Both the position numbers and the translations under genes were made by a program. From positions 1 through 20,857 of the forward strand of contig JBOFIJ010000014.1 in assembly GCA_051650105.1 (NCBI GenBank): 20,857 nt of DNA. Reading direction: 5' to 3'. This stretch comes from CAMWXW01 sp051650105 (GTDB lineage Bacteria; Desulfobacterota; Desulfovibrionia; Desulfovibrionales; Desulfovibrionaceae). Positions 7,435 through 16,814 of the stretch are shown in pieces; position 1 is the first letter of the stretch, and each line of letters opens with the position of its first letter. The notes under the pieces were generated by a model that worked only from the letters and a program-made list of their open reading frames with translations, made no database searches and had not been told where the DNA came from.

Positions 7435-7508
7435 TGGAGGCGACATCCAGATTTGAACTGGAGATAGAGGTTTTGCAGACCTCGGCCTTACCGCTTGGCT
7501 ATGTCGCC
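7435..7508 (-). tRNA. tRNA-Cys(GCA)
   Basis: A 74-nt cloverleaf with encoded CCA. The acceptor GGCGACA pairs with TGTCGCC, and the anticodon loop CTGCAAA gives GCA. It lies between the two identical tRNA-Gly copies with 6- to 8-nt spacers, so the three are probably one transcript. Confidence 0.97.
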
Positions 7509-7514
7509 TTTATT

Positions 7515-7589
<75 letters not shown>

Positions 7590-7604
7590 TCTTTATATTA
7601 CAAT

Positions 7605-7633
7605 TTTGTACTATAGCTTCACCCTTCTGTCAA
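7605..7633 (-). promoter_or_regulatory. Promoter of the tRNA-Gly/Cys/Gly operon
   Basis: A perfect -35 TTGACA (7628-7633), a 17-nt spacer and a -10 TACAAA (7605-7610), about 15 bases before the first mature tRNA. Confidence 0.7.
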
Positions 7634-7698
7634 GAGAAATCTAAGACAAAGCATTGTTACCTAAAATATAAAATTCTTCAGTACTCCATAAAATATTC

Positions 7699-7727
7699 TT
7701 GAAATCATTTAAAAACTATAGTACATT
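7699..7727 (+). promoter_or_regulatory. Promoter of tRNA-Sec
   Basis: TTGAAA at 7699-7704, a 17-nt spacer and TACATT at 7722-7727. The mature tRNA begins 14 bases later. It shares CTATAGTACA around the -10 with the divergent tRNA operon promoter. Confidence 0.65.
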
Positions 7728-7741
7728 CCCCTATACATATT

Positions 7742-7835
7742 GGAAATGTTTTATCACTGGTGTGGTGCTTGGCCTTCAAAGCCAAAGAAAGGCAGAAATG
7801 TCTTTGGTAGGTTCGATTCCTATACATTTCCGCCA
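7742..7835 (+). tRNA. selC: Selenocysteine tRNA, tRNA-Sec(UCA)
   Basis: A 94-nt tRNA with encoded CCA. It has an 8-bp acceptor stem (GGAAATGT with ACATTTCC), an extended D arm, an anticodon arm TTGGCC-TTCAAA-GCCAA giving anticodon UCA, a long variable arm (AAGAAAGGCAGAAATGTCTTT) and T-loop GTTCGATTC. Extra acceptor length, the UCA anticodon and the long variable arm are diagnostic of bacterial SelC. It is charged with serine, converted by SelA and delivered to UGA by SelB. Together with the UGA-containing selD in this window it indicates a working selenocysteine system. Confidence 0.96.
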
Positions 7836-7856
7836 TTTTTTATAAGGATATCTTCC

Positions 7857-8063
7857 ATGGATGCCACTTTATTAACTATACTTGCTTGTCCTACTTGTAA
7901 GGGAAATTTATCCTCCTTTACAGAAAGTGATACTCTCGTTGCCTTGCAATGCTCTTCTTGCTCTGTTCTATACCCAGTTTATCAAGATATACCAATTCTC
8001 CTTAAAGAAGAATCCATTTCTGTACATGATTGGAATGCCGGGTGTAGATACCAAATTACATAA
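7857..8063 (+). CDS. Trm112-like zinc-ribbon protein (YcaR/UPF0434 type)
   Basis: A 68-residue protein with the small bacterial Trm112 layout: LLTILACPTCKGNL at the start, a second Cys pair, then YPVYQDIPILLKEE. Cys11/Cys14 and Cys32/Cys35 make a complete zinc knuckle, which is lost in some relatives such as E. coli YcaR. Bacterial members have no firmly assigned role; eukaryotic Trm112 activates methyltransferases. I use the ATG at 7857, with AAGGA 8 nt upstream, because the longer frame would run back through tRNA-Sec. It lies 21 nt after that tRNA and may be on the same transcript. Confidence 0.85.
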   Translation: MDATLLTILACPTCKGNLSSFTESDTLVALQCSSCSVLYPVYQDIPILLKEESISVHDWNAGCRYQIT

Positions 8064-8688
8064 TAATACATATATACTTTGCGGTGTCAAAAAAGAATAC
8101 TATCCCTCCTTCTTTATAATGAAATAAGCTCTTCTCTGTTACCAAAAACTATCTTTCCATGTTTATATTCGTTATAATTAGTATAATAGATAAACTATTA
8201 GTATCTCTTTTCTATATTCGCAAAAAAATGTATTTCTTATAAATATAATGAAGAAATACAAATACATACGTCTTTATAAAAAGAATAGAGAACCGTTACA
8301 CAAAAGGCCATCTTCATATAATATAGCCCTTTCCTAATATAATATATGTCTTTTCTCTATAACAGTACTAATATAAACAATATAATATAGAACCTTCTTA
8401 AAAATTATTACTGTATTAAAAGATGCCTTTTTATACTTATAATATAAAACACAATAAAAAAACCTAGATATCACTCTCCGTACACTACCATATACCTGCA
8501 GAATGCAACTCTTTACCACTAAAAACAAAAGATATTTTCTATTGCGGAAAAGGTATATATTCCTATACATTATAACAAAAATTTATGCACTATACCATTT
8601 AGTTAATTATCTTTCTAAAGTATTCCTACTAAAAAGGCTACTCACCACATTATTTTTTATAACACTATACCATAATCTTTTTTTCACA
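8064..8688. other. Spacer between convergent genes, no gene seen
   Basis: About 625 bp of AT-rich sequence between the Trm112-like gene and the TPR gene, which point toward each other. The open frames here (8334-8570 minus, 8503-8694 plus) are rich in Tyr/Ile/Lys/Phe and lack good ribosome sites. I see no tRNA and no strong hairpin terminator. Confidence 0.5.
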
Positions 8689-9540
8689 TTATAATACCTT
8701 AGAACGCATTTTTTCTATCATTTCAAGACGTAATCTTATTACCTCTTTATTGGGATAAATATCAAGAATCTCCTCAAACATCTTTTTTGCAGTTGTCAAT
8801 TCTCCCTTAGAAACTGCTATATTACCTAGAAAGAATATAGACATATACCCCAAAGGATTTTCTTTTTTTATATCACTCAATACCTCATTAAAACATTCTT
8901 GTGCCTTTCCATATTCGTCTTCCCCCATATAGAGAATACCTAATTCATAAAGGTATTGCATTCGTGAAGACACATCTTGTTGCGGAAGAATCGATTTCAG
9001 AAAATCTATTCCCCTTGCAAATTCACCTGTAACAACTACTGTTCTTGAATAATCTTTACAAAATTGTATTTTTTTGTCATCTGATAAAGTAGTCACTATT
9101 GGAGGAGACAATATTTTCTCCAATAATCCTATAATAACTATATGCTTTTCCTGTTTTGCATAAACAGATATATATCTTTCTAAGATAATATATTCTTTTT
9201 TATTATTATCCTTATATTCTTTTTTCATTTTATCTAAAAGAGAAACACTCTCTTCTAGCTGACCTTCTATTTGGCTCATAATGTAATATAATCTATCCCA
9301 TGCTTTCCAACGTTCTAAACCATATTTTGAAGATTCCAAATAAATAAGATATTCTCTTTTTGCTTTATCATATTCCTTATTTTCATAAAAGACTTCTCCT
9401 CTTAAAAAAGGATTATTCCCTGTATAAAAATCCATAAAAAGATACACACTTATGGAAAAAATTATAGCCACCACCGCAACAGCAAATAACAAAATATATC
9501 GCTTATTTTCTTCCCATAGTATTCTTATTGTCCTCTTCAT
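8689..9540 (-). CDS. TPR-repeat inner-membrane protein
   Basis: A 283-residue protein. A positively charged start (MKRTIRILWEENKR) and one membrane helix at about 14-36 place the rest outside the cytoplasm. Helical repeats of TPR character follow: GEVFYENKEYDKAKREYLIY, the LGILYMGEDEYGKAQECFNEV repeat and GNIAVSKGELTTAKKMFEEI. The ATG at 9538-9540 is preferred because GAGG lies 6 nt before it; the upstream ATG at 9550-9552 has none. The start overlaps the 3' end of gyrA by 38 bp, so it is probably co-expressed. Likely a scaffold for protein contacts; partner unknown. Confidence 0.75.
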   Translation of the reverse strand: MKRTIRILWEENKRYILLFAVAVVAIIFSISVYLFMDFYTGNNPFLRGEVFYENKEYDKAKREYLIYLESSKYGLERWKAWDRLYYIMSQIEGQLEESVSLLDKMKKEYKDNNKKEYIILERYISVYAKQEKHIVIIGLLEKILSPPIVTTLSDDKKIQFCKDYSRTVVVTGEFARGIDFLKSILPQQDVSSRMQYLYELGILYMGEDEYGKAQECFNEVLSDIKKENPLGYMSIFFLGNIAVSKGELTTAKKMFEEILDIYPNKEVIRLRLEMIEKMRSKVL

Positions 9541-11992
9541 TAATATCCTCATCTATCTCATCAATTGGAAGATCTACAACAAGATCAAAGCCCACTACAC
9601 TTGCACTCTCATCTAATGCAACTATCCTCACCCCTTGTGTATTTCTTCCTATACTGCGTATACCGTCTAAATTAGTGCGTAAAATTTTATTAATTGATGT
9701 TAATAATACAAGAGCTGTATTCTCACCTATAATAGCAGCACCCATAACATTGCCTGTTTTTGGAGTAACCTTAAATGTTATTATTCCTTTCCCTCCACGC
9801 CCTTGTAAACGATATAGTCCTAGTTTAGTTCTCTTACCATAACCCTTACAAGATAATGTGAGTATTTCCGCATCTTTATCGGAAGAATTCACAACATCAC
9901 AAGCCACTACTTCATCATTTTCTCGTAAACGTATACCCCTTACACCAGACGCCACCCTACCAGAAGGACGTAAAATTTCATGACTACAATCAAAACGTAT
10001 AGCAAAACCTTTTGACGTTGTCATAATTATGTCTTGCTCATCCGTTACTGTGCGAACCTTTATTAATTCATCACCTTCTCGTAATTTAACAGCCATTATT
10101 CCCGTTTTACGGCTCTTATTGTACAGCGAGGCAGAAGAACGTTTTACCATACCCTTCTTTGTTACAAACAAAAAGTATGTATCCTCTGAAAATGTTTTAA
10201 TCGTCAATATAGTACGTATAAATTCATTCTCTTCCAATTGAATTAAATTAGCAAGATGTGTTCCTTTTGCAATTCTACTTCCTTCTGGAACTCTATGAAC
10301 TTTTAATTGCAACATTCTACCAGTATTTGTGAATAATAATAAAAATTGGTGTGTTGTTGTTGCAACAAATTCTTGTACAAAATCATCCTCTGACGTATTT
10401 AGTCCAGCAATACCCTTACCACCCCTTCTTTGCTGCTGATATGTTTCTAATGGAGTTCTTTTTATATATCCCTTTCTTGAAAGAGTTATAACAACATCTT
10501 CATCTGGTATAAGATCCTCTGTTGTTAGCTCTTCCAATTCATCGTACATTATCTGTGTTTTTCTTGGTGTTGAAAAACGAGTTTGTATATCAATAACTTC
10601 TTCTCGTATTACACTCCACAAAACCGTTTCATCACGTAATATCGATACATAATATGTTATTTTTTCTTGTAGCTCTGCAAATTCATTACGTAGTTCATTC
10701 TGTCCTAAATTTGTTAGCCTTTGTAATCTCATATCAAGAATTGCCTGTGCTTGAATTGCACTTAACACAAATTCTGCCTGCAGACGACCTTTAGCCTCTT
10801 CTGTATTTTTTGATGTCCTAATACACGCTATTACAGCATCTATGGCATGTAATGCTATTAGCAAGCCTTCTATAATATGAGCCCTATGTTCTGCTTGACG
10901 CAGATCAAAACGCGTTCTTTTTATAACAACATCTTGTCTATGTTCTAAAAATATTTCTAAAGAACTTTTTAAATTCAACAATTTAGGCCTATTGTTATAT
11001 ACAGCCATCATGTTAATGCCAAAAGAACTTTCTAATTGTGTATGCTTATATAATAAATTGATAACAATCTCTGGTATTGTTCCCCTTTTTAAATCTAATA
11101 CTATTCTTATACCATTTCTTTGCGAGGATTCATCTCGTAAATCTGTAACACCTTCTATTTTTTTCTCTTGTACCAGAAGTGCTATTTTTTCAACTAATGA
11201 TGATTTATTTAATGCATAAGGGATTTCCTTGATAACTAGCGATTGAAAATCCTTTTTCCTCTCCTCTATTTCAACTCTTCCTCTTATTTTTACCGAGCCT
11301 CTCCCTGTTTTATAACCGTCATACAAGCCCTTGCCCACATATAAAATACCAGCTGTTGGAAAATCTGGACCTTTCACAAATTCAAATAATTCTGCCACAC
11401 TACATTCAGGGTTATCTAATATATGTACTATTGCCTCGCACAATTCTCCCAAATTATGAGGAGGGATATTCGTTGCCATTCCAACTGCTATACCAGATGT
11501 GCCATTTAATAGTAAATTAGGAACCTTTGTTGGCAATACTGTTGGCTCTTCTAATGTATTATCATAATTGGGTCTAAACAATACCGTTTCTTTTTCTATA
11601 TCCGATAAAAATTCACCCGCCAAACGAGTCATACGTGCTTCCGTATAACGCATTGCAGCAGCAGAATCTCCATCTATTGAGCCAAAATTCCCCTGACCAT
11701 CTATGATAACATCTCTCATAGAAAAATCCTGAGCCATTCTCACAAGAGCATCGTATACTGCAGTATCCCCATGAGGATGATATTTACCTATAACATCACC
11801 CACAATACGAGCTGACTTCTTATGTGGATTTCTATGCGTGTTGTTTAATTCATGCTGAGCAAAAAGAATACGTCTATGTACAGGTTTTAAACCGTCTCTC
11901 GCATCTGGTATTGCTCTACCTACTATAACACTCAATGAATACTCTAAATACGATTTTTTTAATTCTTCTTCTATTCCTATGAAATCAGACAC
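9503..11992 (-). CDS. gyrA: DNA gyrase subunit A
   Basis: The breakage-reunion subunit of gyrase, which introduces negative supercoils as GyrA2GyrB2. It has 829 residues. It shows the winged-helix domain with YHPHGDTAVYDALVRMAQ (71-88), the catalytic Tyr116 in AAAMRYTEA, and the GyrA box QRRGGKG at 521-527 that starts the DNA-wrapping C-terminal domain. At the E. coli quinolone positions 83 and 87 it has Thr77 and Asp81, a common wild-type arrangement. It starts at GTG (11990-11992) with AGGGG 7 nt upstream. It is 14 bp after gyrB. Confidence 0.98.
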   Translation of the reverse strand: MSDFIGIEEELKKSYLEYSLSVIVGRAIPDARDGLKPVHRRILFAQHELNNTHRNPHKKSARIVGDVIGKYHPHGDTAVYDALVRMAQDFSMRDVIIDGQGNFGSIDGDSAAAMRYTEARMTRLAGEFLSDIEKETVLFRPNYDNTLEEPTVLPTKVPNLLLNGTSGIAVGMATNIPPHNLGELCEAIVHILDNPECSVAELFEFVKGPDFPTAGILYVGKGLYDGYKTGRGSVKIRGRVEIEERKKDFQSLVIKEIPYALNKSSLVEKIALLVQEKKIEGVTDLRDESSQRNGIRIVLDLKRGTIPEIVINLLYKHTQLESSFGINMMAVYNNRPKLLNLKSSLEIFLEHRQDVVIKRTRFDLRQAEHRAHIIEGLLIALHAIDAVIACIRTSKNTEEAKGRLQAEFVLSAIQAQAILDMRLQRLTNLGQNELRNEFAELQEKITYYVSILRDETVLWSVIREEVIDIQTRFSTPRKTQIMYDELEELTTEDLIPDEDVVITLSRKGYIKRTPLETYQQQRRGGKGIAGLNTSEDDFVQEFVATTTHQFLLLFTNTGRMLQLKVHRVPEGSRIAKGTHLANLIQLEENEFIRTILTIKTFSEDTYFLFVTKKGMVKRSSASLYNKSRKTGIMAVKLREGDELIKVRTVTDEQDIIMTTSKGFAIRFDCSHEILRPSGRVASGVRGIRLRENDEVVACDVVNSSDKDAEILTLSCKGYGKRTKLGLYRLQGRGGKGIITFKVTPKTGNVMGAAIIGENTALVLLTSINKILRTNLDGIRSIGRNTQGVRIVALDESASVVGFDLVVDLPIDEIDEDINEEDNKNTMGRK

Positions 11993-12006
11993 AATTGCAC
12001 CCCTTC

Positions 12007-14418
12007 TTAAATATCAAGTTCTTGCACAGAAAGAGCATTTCTTTCAATAAAATCTCTTCTTGGTTCCACATGTTCACCCATTAGCTTAGAAAATATTTCA
12101 TCTGCTGCTTCTGCGTCATTAACTGTTACTTGAAGTAATTCTCTGTATTCTGGATTCATTGTTGTATCCCAAAGTTCATTCGCATTCATTTCCCCAAGCC
12201 CCTTATAACGCTGAATATTTATCCCCTTTCTTGCTTCTTCCATTATTACACTATACAATTCAAAAAGATCTTTTACATTGCGTTCCGTATTTTTACGTAT
12301 AAACTGTATATCACGAAGAGACACTTGTTCTTGTATCACACTAAGAGCATTTTTAAATGTCTTATACTTGGGTGATCTAAAAAATTCTACAGGAAAGGTA
12401 TATTCTATGCCTTTAGAATTAGCATACACAATGTATACTCTCTCTTCCCCAAAGGCATCTTCTTCCTTACGTACAGCTAAAGAACTACCATATTGCATAA
12501 AATAATCTTTAAGATGTTCTACTTCCAAAGAATATTCCTCATTGCAAAAAAGATCCGTCGTTACTTCTTTCCCATATAAAGAAAATAAACGAATACATTC
12601 TCTTGGAAAAGATGTTTGCTCTATTGACCTTATTGTTTCAAAAAAAGCACGAAGTGTTGATAAAAATAGATATACTCCTGTTTTACCAGATTCTATTGTG
12701 CCCACTTCACTTACTATAGATATTTCTTCACTTATTCTCGAGAGCAATAGAGCATCTAAATGCTCCTCATCTTTCAAAAATTCATCAAGCTTAGCATTAT
12801 GTGCCCTAAAAAGTGGTGGTTGTGCTATATAAAGATATCCACCATCCACAAGGCCCCTAAATTGCCTAAAAAAGAACGTTAGCAACAATGTTCTAATATG
12901 TGCACCGTCTACATCCGCATCTGTCATAATAATAACTTTATGATAACGCAATTTACTGTAATCTACATCGTCTTCTCCTACACCCACCCCCATTGCAGTT
13001 ATAAGAGCTCGTATTTCCTTATTGACAAGCATCTTATCAAATCGTGTTCGTTCTGTATTAAGAATTTTACCACGCAAAGGAAGAATTGCTTGATGATTGG
13101 GATCTCTCCCAGATTTTGCTGAGCCACCCGCTGAATCTCCCTCAACAATAAACAATTCACTATCTCTTGGGTCTTTACTCTGACAATCCGCTAATTTACC
13201 AGGAAGTGAATTATCAAATAAAGCACCTTTACGACGAACAGAATCTCTCGCTCTACGAGCTGCTTCTCTCGCTCTTGCTGCGTCTAACGATTTATCTATT
13301 ATCATCCTGATGTCTTTAGGATTTTCTTCAAAATATTCAGATAATTTTGTATAAACGAATGTTGTTACTATTCCAGAAATTTCACTATTACCTAATTTTG
13401 TTTTTGTTTGACCTTCAAATTGTGGTTCAGGTAATTTAACGCTTAATACTGCGGTTAACCCTTCTCGAACATCATCTCCACTTAACGTTGTGTCTTTTAA
13501 TTTTTTTTGAAGATCTGGCTGATTTTTCGCATAATTATTAATAGCTCTTGTTAAGGCAGTTTTAAAACCCACTAAATGAGTACCACCTTCTTTTGTACAA
13601 ATATTATTGGCAAAACTTAGCATTATCTCTTTATAATCTACATTATATTGTAACGCAAACTCCACTGTTACACCATTAGTAACATCACTTTCACCATATA
13701 TTATTCCATGAATTCCAGCACTTTTATTATTAAGGTCTTTTATATATTCTCGTATTCCTCCATTAAACATAAATACCTTATTTGCTGGAATACGCTCATC
13801 TGTATATTCTATTGTAAGGCCCTTATTTAAATACGCTAATTCTTCCAGACGCTTATACAATATATCATATGAATACTCTGTTACCTCAAATATTTCCTCG
13901 TCTGGTTTAAAATGAATTGTTGTTCCTTTTTCTTTCGTATTTCCCAATAATTCTAAATTCCCTACTACTGCCCCTTTGGAAAATTTTTGCCTATATTTTT
14001 TGCCTTCTCTTCTCACTATTACTTCTAAAAATTCTGATAATGCATTTACACAAGATACACCTACTCCGTGTAAACCACCAGATACCTTATATGAATTATT
14101 ATCAAATTTACCACCAGCATGTAATTTAGTCATAACTAATTCCAGTGCAGAAATACCTTCTTTTGAATGCACTTCAACAGGAATACCCCTTCCATTATCA
14201 GATACCGTTATACTATTATCCACATGAATTGTTACACTTACTGTTGTGCAATAACCCGCCAATGCTTCATCTATTGAGTTATCTACTACTTCATATACCA
14301 AATGATGCAAACCTTTAGAATCTATACTGCCTATATACATTGCAGGACGTTTTCTTACAGCTTCAAGGCCTTCTAAAACTGTTATACTCTCAGCCGTATA
14401 GGTATTTTCTGTTGTCAT
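12007..14418 (-). CDS. gyrB: DNA gyrase subunit B
   Basis: The ATPase subunit of gyrase, 803 residues. The GHKL domain shows Glu43 in EVVDNSIDEA, DNGRGIP (74-80) and GGLHGVG (114-120). The TOPRIM domain shows EGDSAGG (426-432) and the metal ligands of DADVDG (500-505). The length matches the long proteobacterial type: like E. coli GyrB (804) it carries the extra domain inside TOPRIM, here the divergent stretch at roughly 560-720. AGGA lies 6 nt before the ATG. It lies 19 bp after dnaN and 14 bp before gyrA. Confidence 0.98.
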   Translation of the reverse strand: MTTENTYTAESITVLEGLEAVRKRPAMYIGSIDSKGLHHLVYEVVDNSIDEALAGYCTTVSVTIHVDNSITVSDNGRGIPVEVHSKEGISALELVMTKLHAGGKFDNNSYKVSGGLHGVGVSCVNALSEFLEVIVRREGKKYRQKFSKGAVVGNLELLGNTKEKGTTIHFKPDEEIFEVTEYSYDILYKRLEELAYLNKGLTIEYTDERIPANKVFMFNGGIREYIKDLNNKSAGIHGIIYGESDVTNGVTVEFALQYNVDYKEIMLSFANNICTKEGGTHLVGFKTALTRAINNYAKNQPDLQKKLKDTTLSGDDVREGLTAVLSVKLPEPQFEGQTKTKLGNSEISGIVTTFVYTKLSEYFEENPKDIRMIIDKSLDAARAREAARRARDSVRRKGALFDNSLPGKLADCQSKDPRDSELFIVEGDSAGGSAKSGRDPNHQAILPLRGKILNTERTRFDKMLVNKEIRALITAMGVGVGEDDVDYSKLRYHKVIIMTDADVDGAHIRTLLLTFFFRQFRGLVDGGYLYIAQPPLFRAHNAKLDEFLKDEEHLDALLLSRISEEISIVSEVGTIESGKTGVYLFLSTLRAFFETIRSIEQTSFPRECIRLFSLYGKEVTTDLFCNEEYSLEVEHLKDYFMQYGSSLAVRKEEDAFGEERVYIVYANSKGIEYTFPVEFFRSPKYKTFKNALSVIQEQVSLRDIQFIRKNTERNVKDLFELYSVIMEEARKGINIQRYKGLGEMNANELWDTTMNPEYRELLQVTVNDAEAADEIFSKLMGEHVEPRRDFIERNALSVQELDI

Positions 14419-14437
14419 TCTTTATCCTTTTACTCTT

Positions 14438-15577
14438 CTATTCATAATGTGTACTATCTGCTACTTTCATTGGCATAATAATTACTGTATATTCTACGTC
14501 TTCTTTTCCTCTAATTCCACAAGGTCCTTCTACTGAAGTAAAAATAAATTCCACTTCCTCAGAAATATACTTCGAGAGAATTTCTAGTAAATTCTTTGTA
14601 GGAAACGCTATTGCCGATATGCTGCCACTGTATGAGCCTTCCACTATCTCTGTTGCTGAACCAACTTCATATCCTTCTACAGAAAGCTTTATTTCATTTT
14701 CTGTTAAATAGATATATGCACATCTATTACTTTCTGTATTAAAAATAGAAAGTCTATCCAGTGCCTCTATTATATTTCGTTTATTCACTTTTAGGCAAGA
14801 AACATCTTCTACATCTAATTTTTCTATAAAATGGGCATAATTAGGGTAATTTTGCTTATTTAATGGAAATGCAATATGCTCTTTTTCATCCGTTGTTTTT
14901 ATATGAACTCTATTTTCTTCTATTCCCATTAAGATAGTATCAACCTTAAGGAGTTTTTTTAATTCTTGAAGATATCTTTTGTGAATTAATATACCTGTAT
15001 CTCCAACAAGTGAAGCTAAACCTTCATGTTCAAATCGTAAAACGGCTAACTGATGTCCATTTAGTCCACATACCTCCACATGTTTTGCATCCACTGCACG
15101 CATAAAAAGAGAATTTATACCTTCTATACTTTCATCTGTACTTATACAAAAGTATAGCTTATCAATAATCTCATTTATCTTATCACTCGACCATTCTACT
15201 ATGTTTTCCTTTGGAAATAAAGAGAAATTTTGAAACCACATAGGATCTGAACAAGGTAATGTGTATTCTCCTCGTCCTTGTTTAACAAGTAAAATAGATT
15301 TCTCTTCATGTATTTCTAAGATTATTTCTTGATTAGATAATTTACGTAGAAGCTCTACAAAAGAACGACTAGATACTCCTATTAGTGAATTTTTCTCGAA
15401 CTGTGCAGGATATATCCCCGTAAATTCAATATTAGCATCTGTTGCCATTATTGAAAGTGTATTTCCTTCTGCATTAAGCCATAAAGATCTAAGGTATGCC
15501 CCTGCTTTATTGGGGATAATTGTATAGCCTTTTTGAATACCTTCTATAATGTCTTCTTTCTTTATTGTAATCTTCAC
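14438..15577 (-). CDS. dnaN: DNA polymerase III beta subunit (sliding clamp)
   Basis: The ring-shaped processivity clamp, 379 residues, normal for the family. MKITIKKEDIIEGIQ at the start, TLPCSDPMWFQNF in the middle and the MPM motif near the end (YTVIIMPMKV) fit DnaN. The start is GTG at 15575-15577, but AGGA lies 12 nt upstream, longer than usual. The in-frame ATT two codons earlier would sit at a better 6 nt, so a rare ATT start is possible. It heads dnaN-gyrB-gyrA. dnaA, usually just upstream in this group, is not in the window. Confidence 0.96.
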   Translation of the reverse strand: MKITIKKEDIIEGIQKGYTIIPNKAGAYLRSLWLNAEGNTLSIMATDANIEFTGIYPAQFEKNSLIGVSSRSFVELLRKLSNQEIILEIHEEKSILLVKQGRGEYTLPCSDPMWFQNFSLFPKENIVEWSSDKINEIIDKLYFCISTDESIEGINSLFMRAVDAKHVEVCGLNGHQLAVLRFEHEGLASLVGDTGILIHKRYLQELKKLLKVDTILMGIEENRVHIKTTDEKEHIAFPLNKQNYPNYAHFIEKLDVEDVSCLKVNKRNIIEALDRLSIFNTESNRCAYIYLTENEIKLSVEGYEVGSATEIVEGSYSGSISAIAFPTKNLLEILSKYISEEVEFIFTSVEGPCGIRGKEDVEYTVIIMPMKVADSTHYE

Positions 15578-16111
15578 TATAATTTAATTTCCTTTTTAGT
15601 AATAATAATAATAAGTGTTACTATGTTGATATATAGTTTTGTTCATTCTAAGAGAAAGTTAAGAAATATTTGAACTTATACAAACAAAAAATAACGTTGT
15701 GACATTTCTTCTTTTTTTCTTGTACATAGAAACAATATCTATATGCTATTTTCTATAGTTTTACGTAAATGTTTCTTACTATAAAAGATAAGAACATATC
15801 TTTGTAAAATAGTATTCCTACTTGTTCGCAATAAAAATATATCATAGAATAGATCCTAGAGCAACTTTAGAATATTGTTGATATTCTAAAATATTTATAT
15901 GATAATAACACTAGAAACATTAAGAACATTTATCAATATATAGTATAAGAATATTGTTTTTAATGTTCATAACTATATATAGCTCCTTTTACATTGTGAA
16001 TAAGCCCTATTTGGCCCATCACATATAATAGTGAGTTTTTGTATTAATGAGACTACTGTATTTTTTAAAAAAGAGTTTTTGTGATAAAAAAAGATATAAG
16101 AGGAGTGGCTC
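15578..16111. other. AT-rich spacer upstream of dnaN; possible origin region
   Basis: No gene is seen. It holds one 8-of-9 match to the DnaA box (TTATTCACA on the minus strand, 15995-16003). A perfect 10-bp hairpin is at 15866-15890 (TTTAGAATAT / ATATTCTAAA, 5-nt loop). Weaker 7-of-9 DnaA-like sites include 15676-15684. By hand-count of sample lines, the plus strand is C-rich across the minus-strand genes to the left and near balance across those to the right. That fits a replication switch near here, but one box is too few to call oriC. Confidence 0.3.
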
Positions 16112-16312
16112 TATGTTTACTTTTACTATTTATTGAGATGTTCTTCACAAAATGTTTCAGAGAAAAAATGGAGGAAAAAAAATTATGTTTGTTACTAGTA
16201 AAGGTGTAATAGGAATAGTTTTATGTTTACTTTTACTATTTACTGGATGTTCTTCACAAAATGTTTCAGAGAAGAAAATAGAGGAAAAAAAAATTATGTT
16301 TGTTACTAGTAG
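16112..16312 (+). repeat. Tandem duplication of the lipoprotein gene's 5' end
   Basis: A unit of about 95 bp occurs at 16112-16206 and again about 110 bp later at 16222-16312. Both hold TATGTTTACTTTTACTATTTA, TTCTTCACAAAATGTTTCAG, and an A-tract before ATGTTTGTTACTAGTA. The upstream copy has lost the lipobox frame (ATTGAGATG in place of ACTGGATG) and has A8 where the second has A9. In the second copy the ribosome-site-and-start segment is now read through as coding sequence (KKIMFVTS, about residue 36). Confidence 0.85.
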
Positions 16313-16799
16313 TGGTATTGTTGATGGAATAATAGAAGACAAATATGGGAAAAGAGGAGATCAATTCTTAAAAGGAATGCCCACATTTTCTTTGCCACTT
16401 TCCATACAAAATGCTCCCGTTGGGACAAAAAGTTTTGCTGTTGTTATGGAAGATAAGGATGCTATTCCTGTCACTGGTTTTTCTTGGATTCACTGGACTC
16501 TTGCCAATTTAGAAGTAGTTGTTGTTCCTGAAAATGCTTCAGCTGAGAAAAACTTATTTGTGCAAGGCGCAAATAGCTGGTCTGCACCGTTATTAGGAGA
16601 GAATGCTCTTTCTAGAGAAGAATCTTCTATGTATGGTGGAGCTGCCCCTCCAGATACGATACACGAATATGAAATACGCGTATATGCTTTGGATACAAAA
16701 TTAGATCTTCAAGAAGGATTTTACTTGAATGAATTATACAAAGCAATGAATGGACATATTTTAGCAACGTTTACCTTAGTCGGGACATATTCAAATTAA
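16185..16799 (+). CDS. PEBP-family (YbhB/YbcL-like) lipoprotein
   Basis: A 204-residue protein. The start used is the ATG at 16185, with GGAGG 10 nt upstream. It gives a lipoprotein signal MFVTSKGVIGIVLCLLLLFTGC with lipidated Cys22, whereas the longer frame from 16152 is an artefact of the 5' duplication. The mature part has phosphatidylethanolamine-binding protein marks: MEDKDAIPVTGFSWIHWTL and GGAAPPDTIHEYEIRVYAL, the usual anion-binding pocket. Bacterial YbhB/YbcL proteins are mostly periplasmic and of unclear role. Here it is probably anchored to a membrane. Internal KKIMFVTS repeats the start region because of the duplication. Confidence 0.88.
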   Translation: MFVTSKGVIGIVLCLLLLFTGCSSQNVSEKKIEEKKIMFVTSSGIVDGIIEDKYGKRGDQFLKGMPTFSLPLSIQNAPVGTKSFAVVMEDKDAIPVTGFSWIHWTLANLEVVVVPENASAEKNLFVQGANSWSAPLLGENALSREESSMYGGAAPPDTIHEYEIRVYALDTKLDLQEGFYLNELYKAMNGHILATFTLVGTYSN

Positions 16800-16814
16800 A
16801 ATGTCTTACAGTTA

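Noticed and set aside
16073..16090. TGTGATAAA as a second DnaA box
   Set aside because: It differs from the consensus by a missing base, giving three mismatches in register, so it is not counted.
16152..16184. A longer N-terminus for the PEBP lipoprotein
   Set aside because: It would bury the lipoprotein signal behind 11 residues that come from the decayed duplicate. GGAGG is placed for the ATG at 16185.
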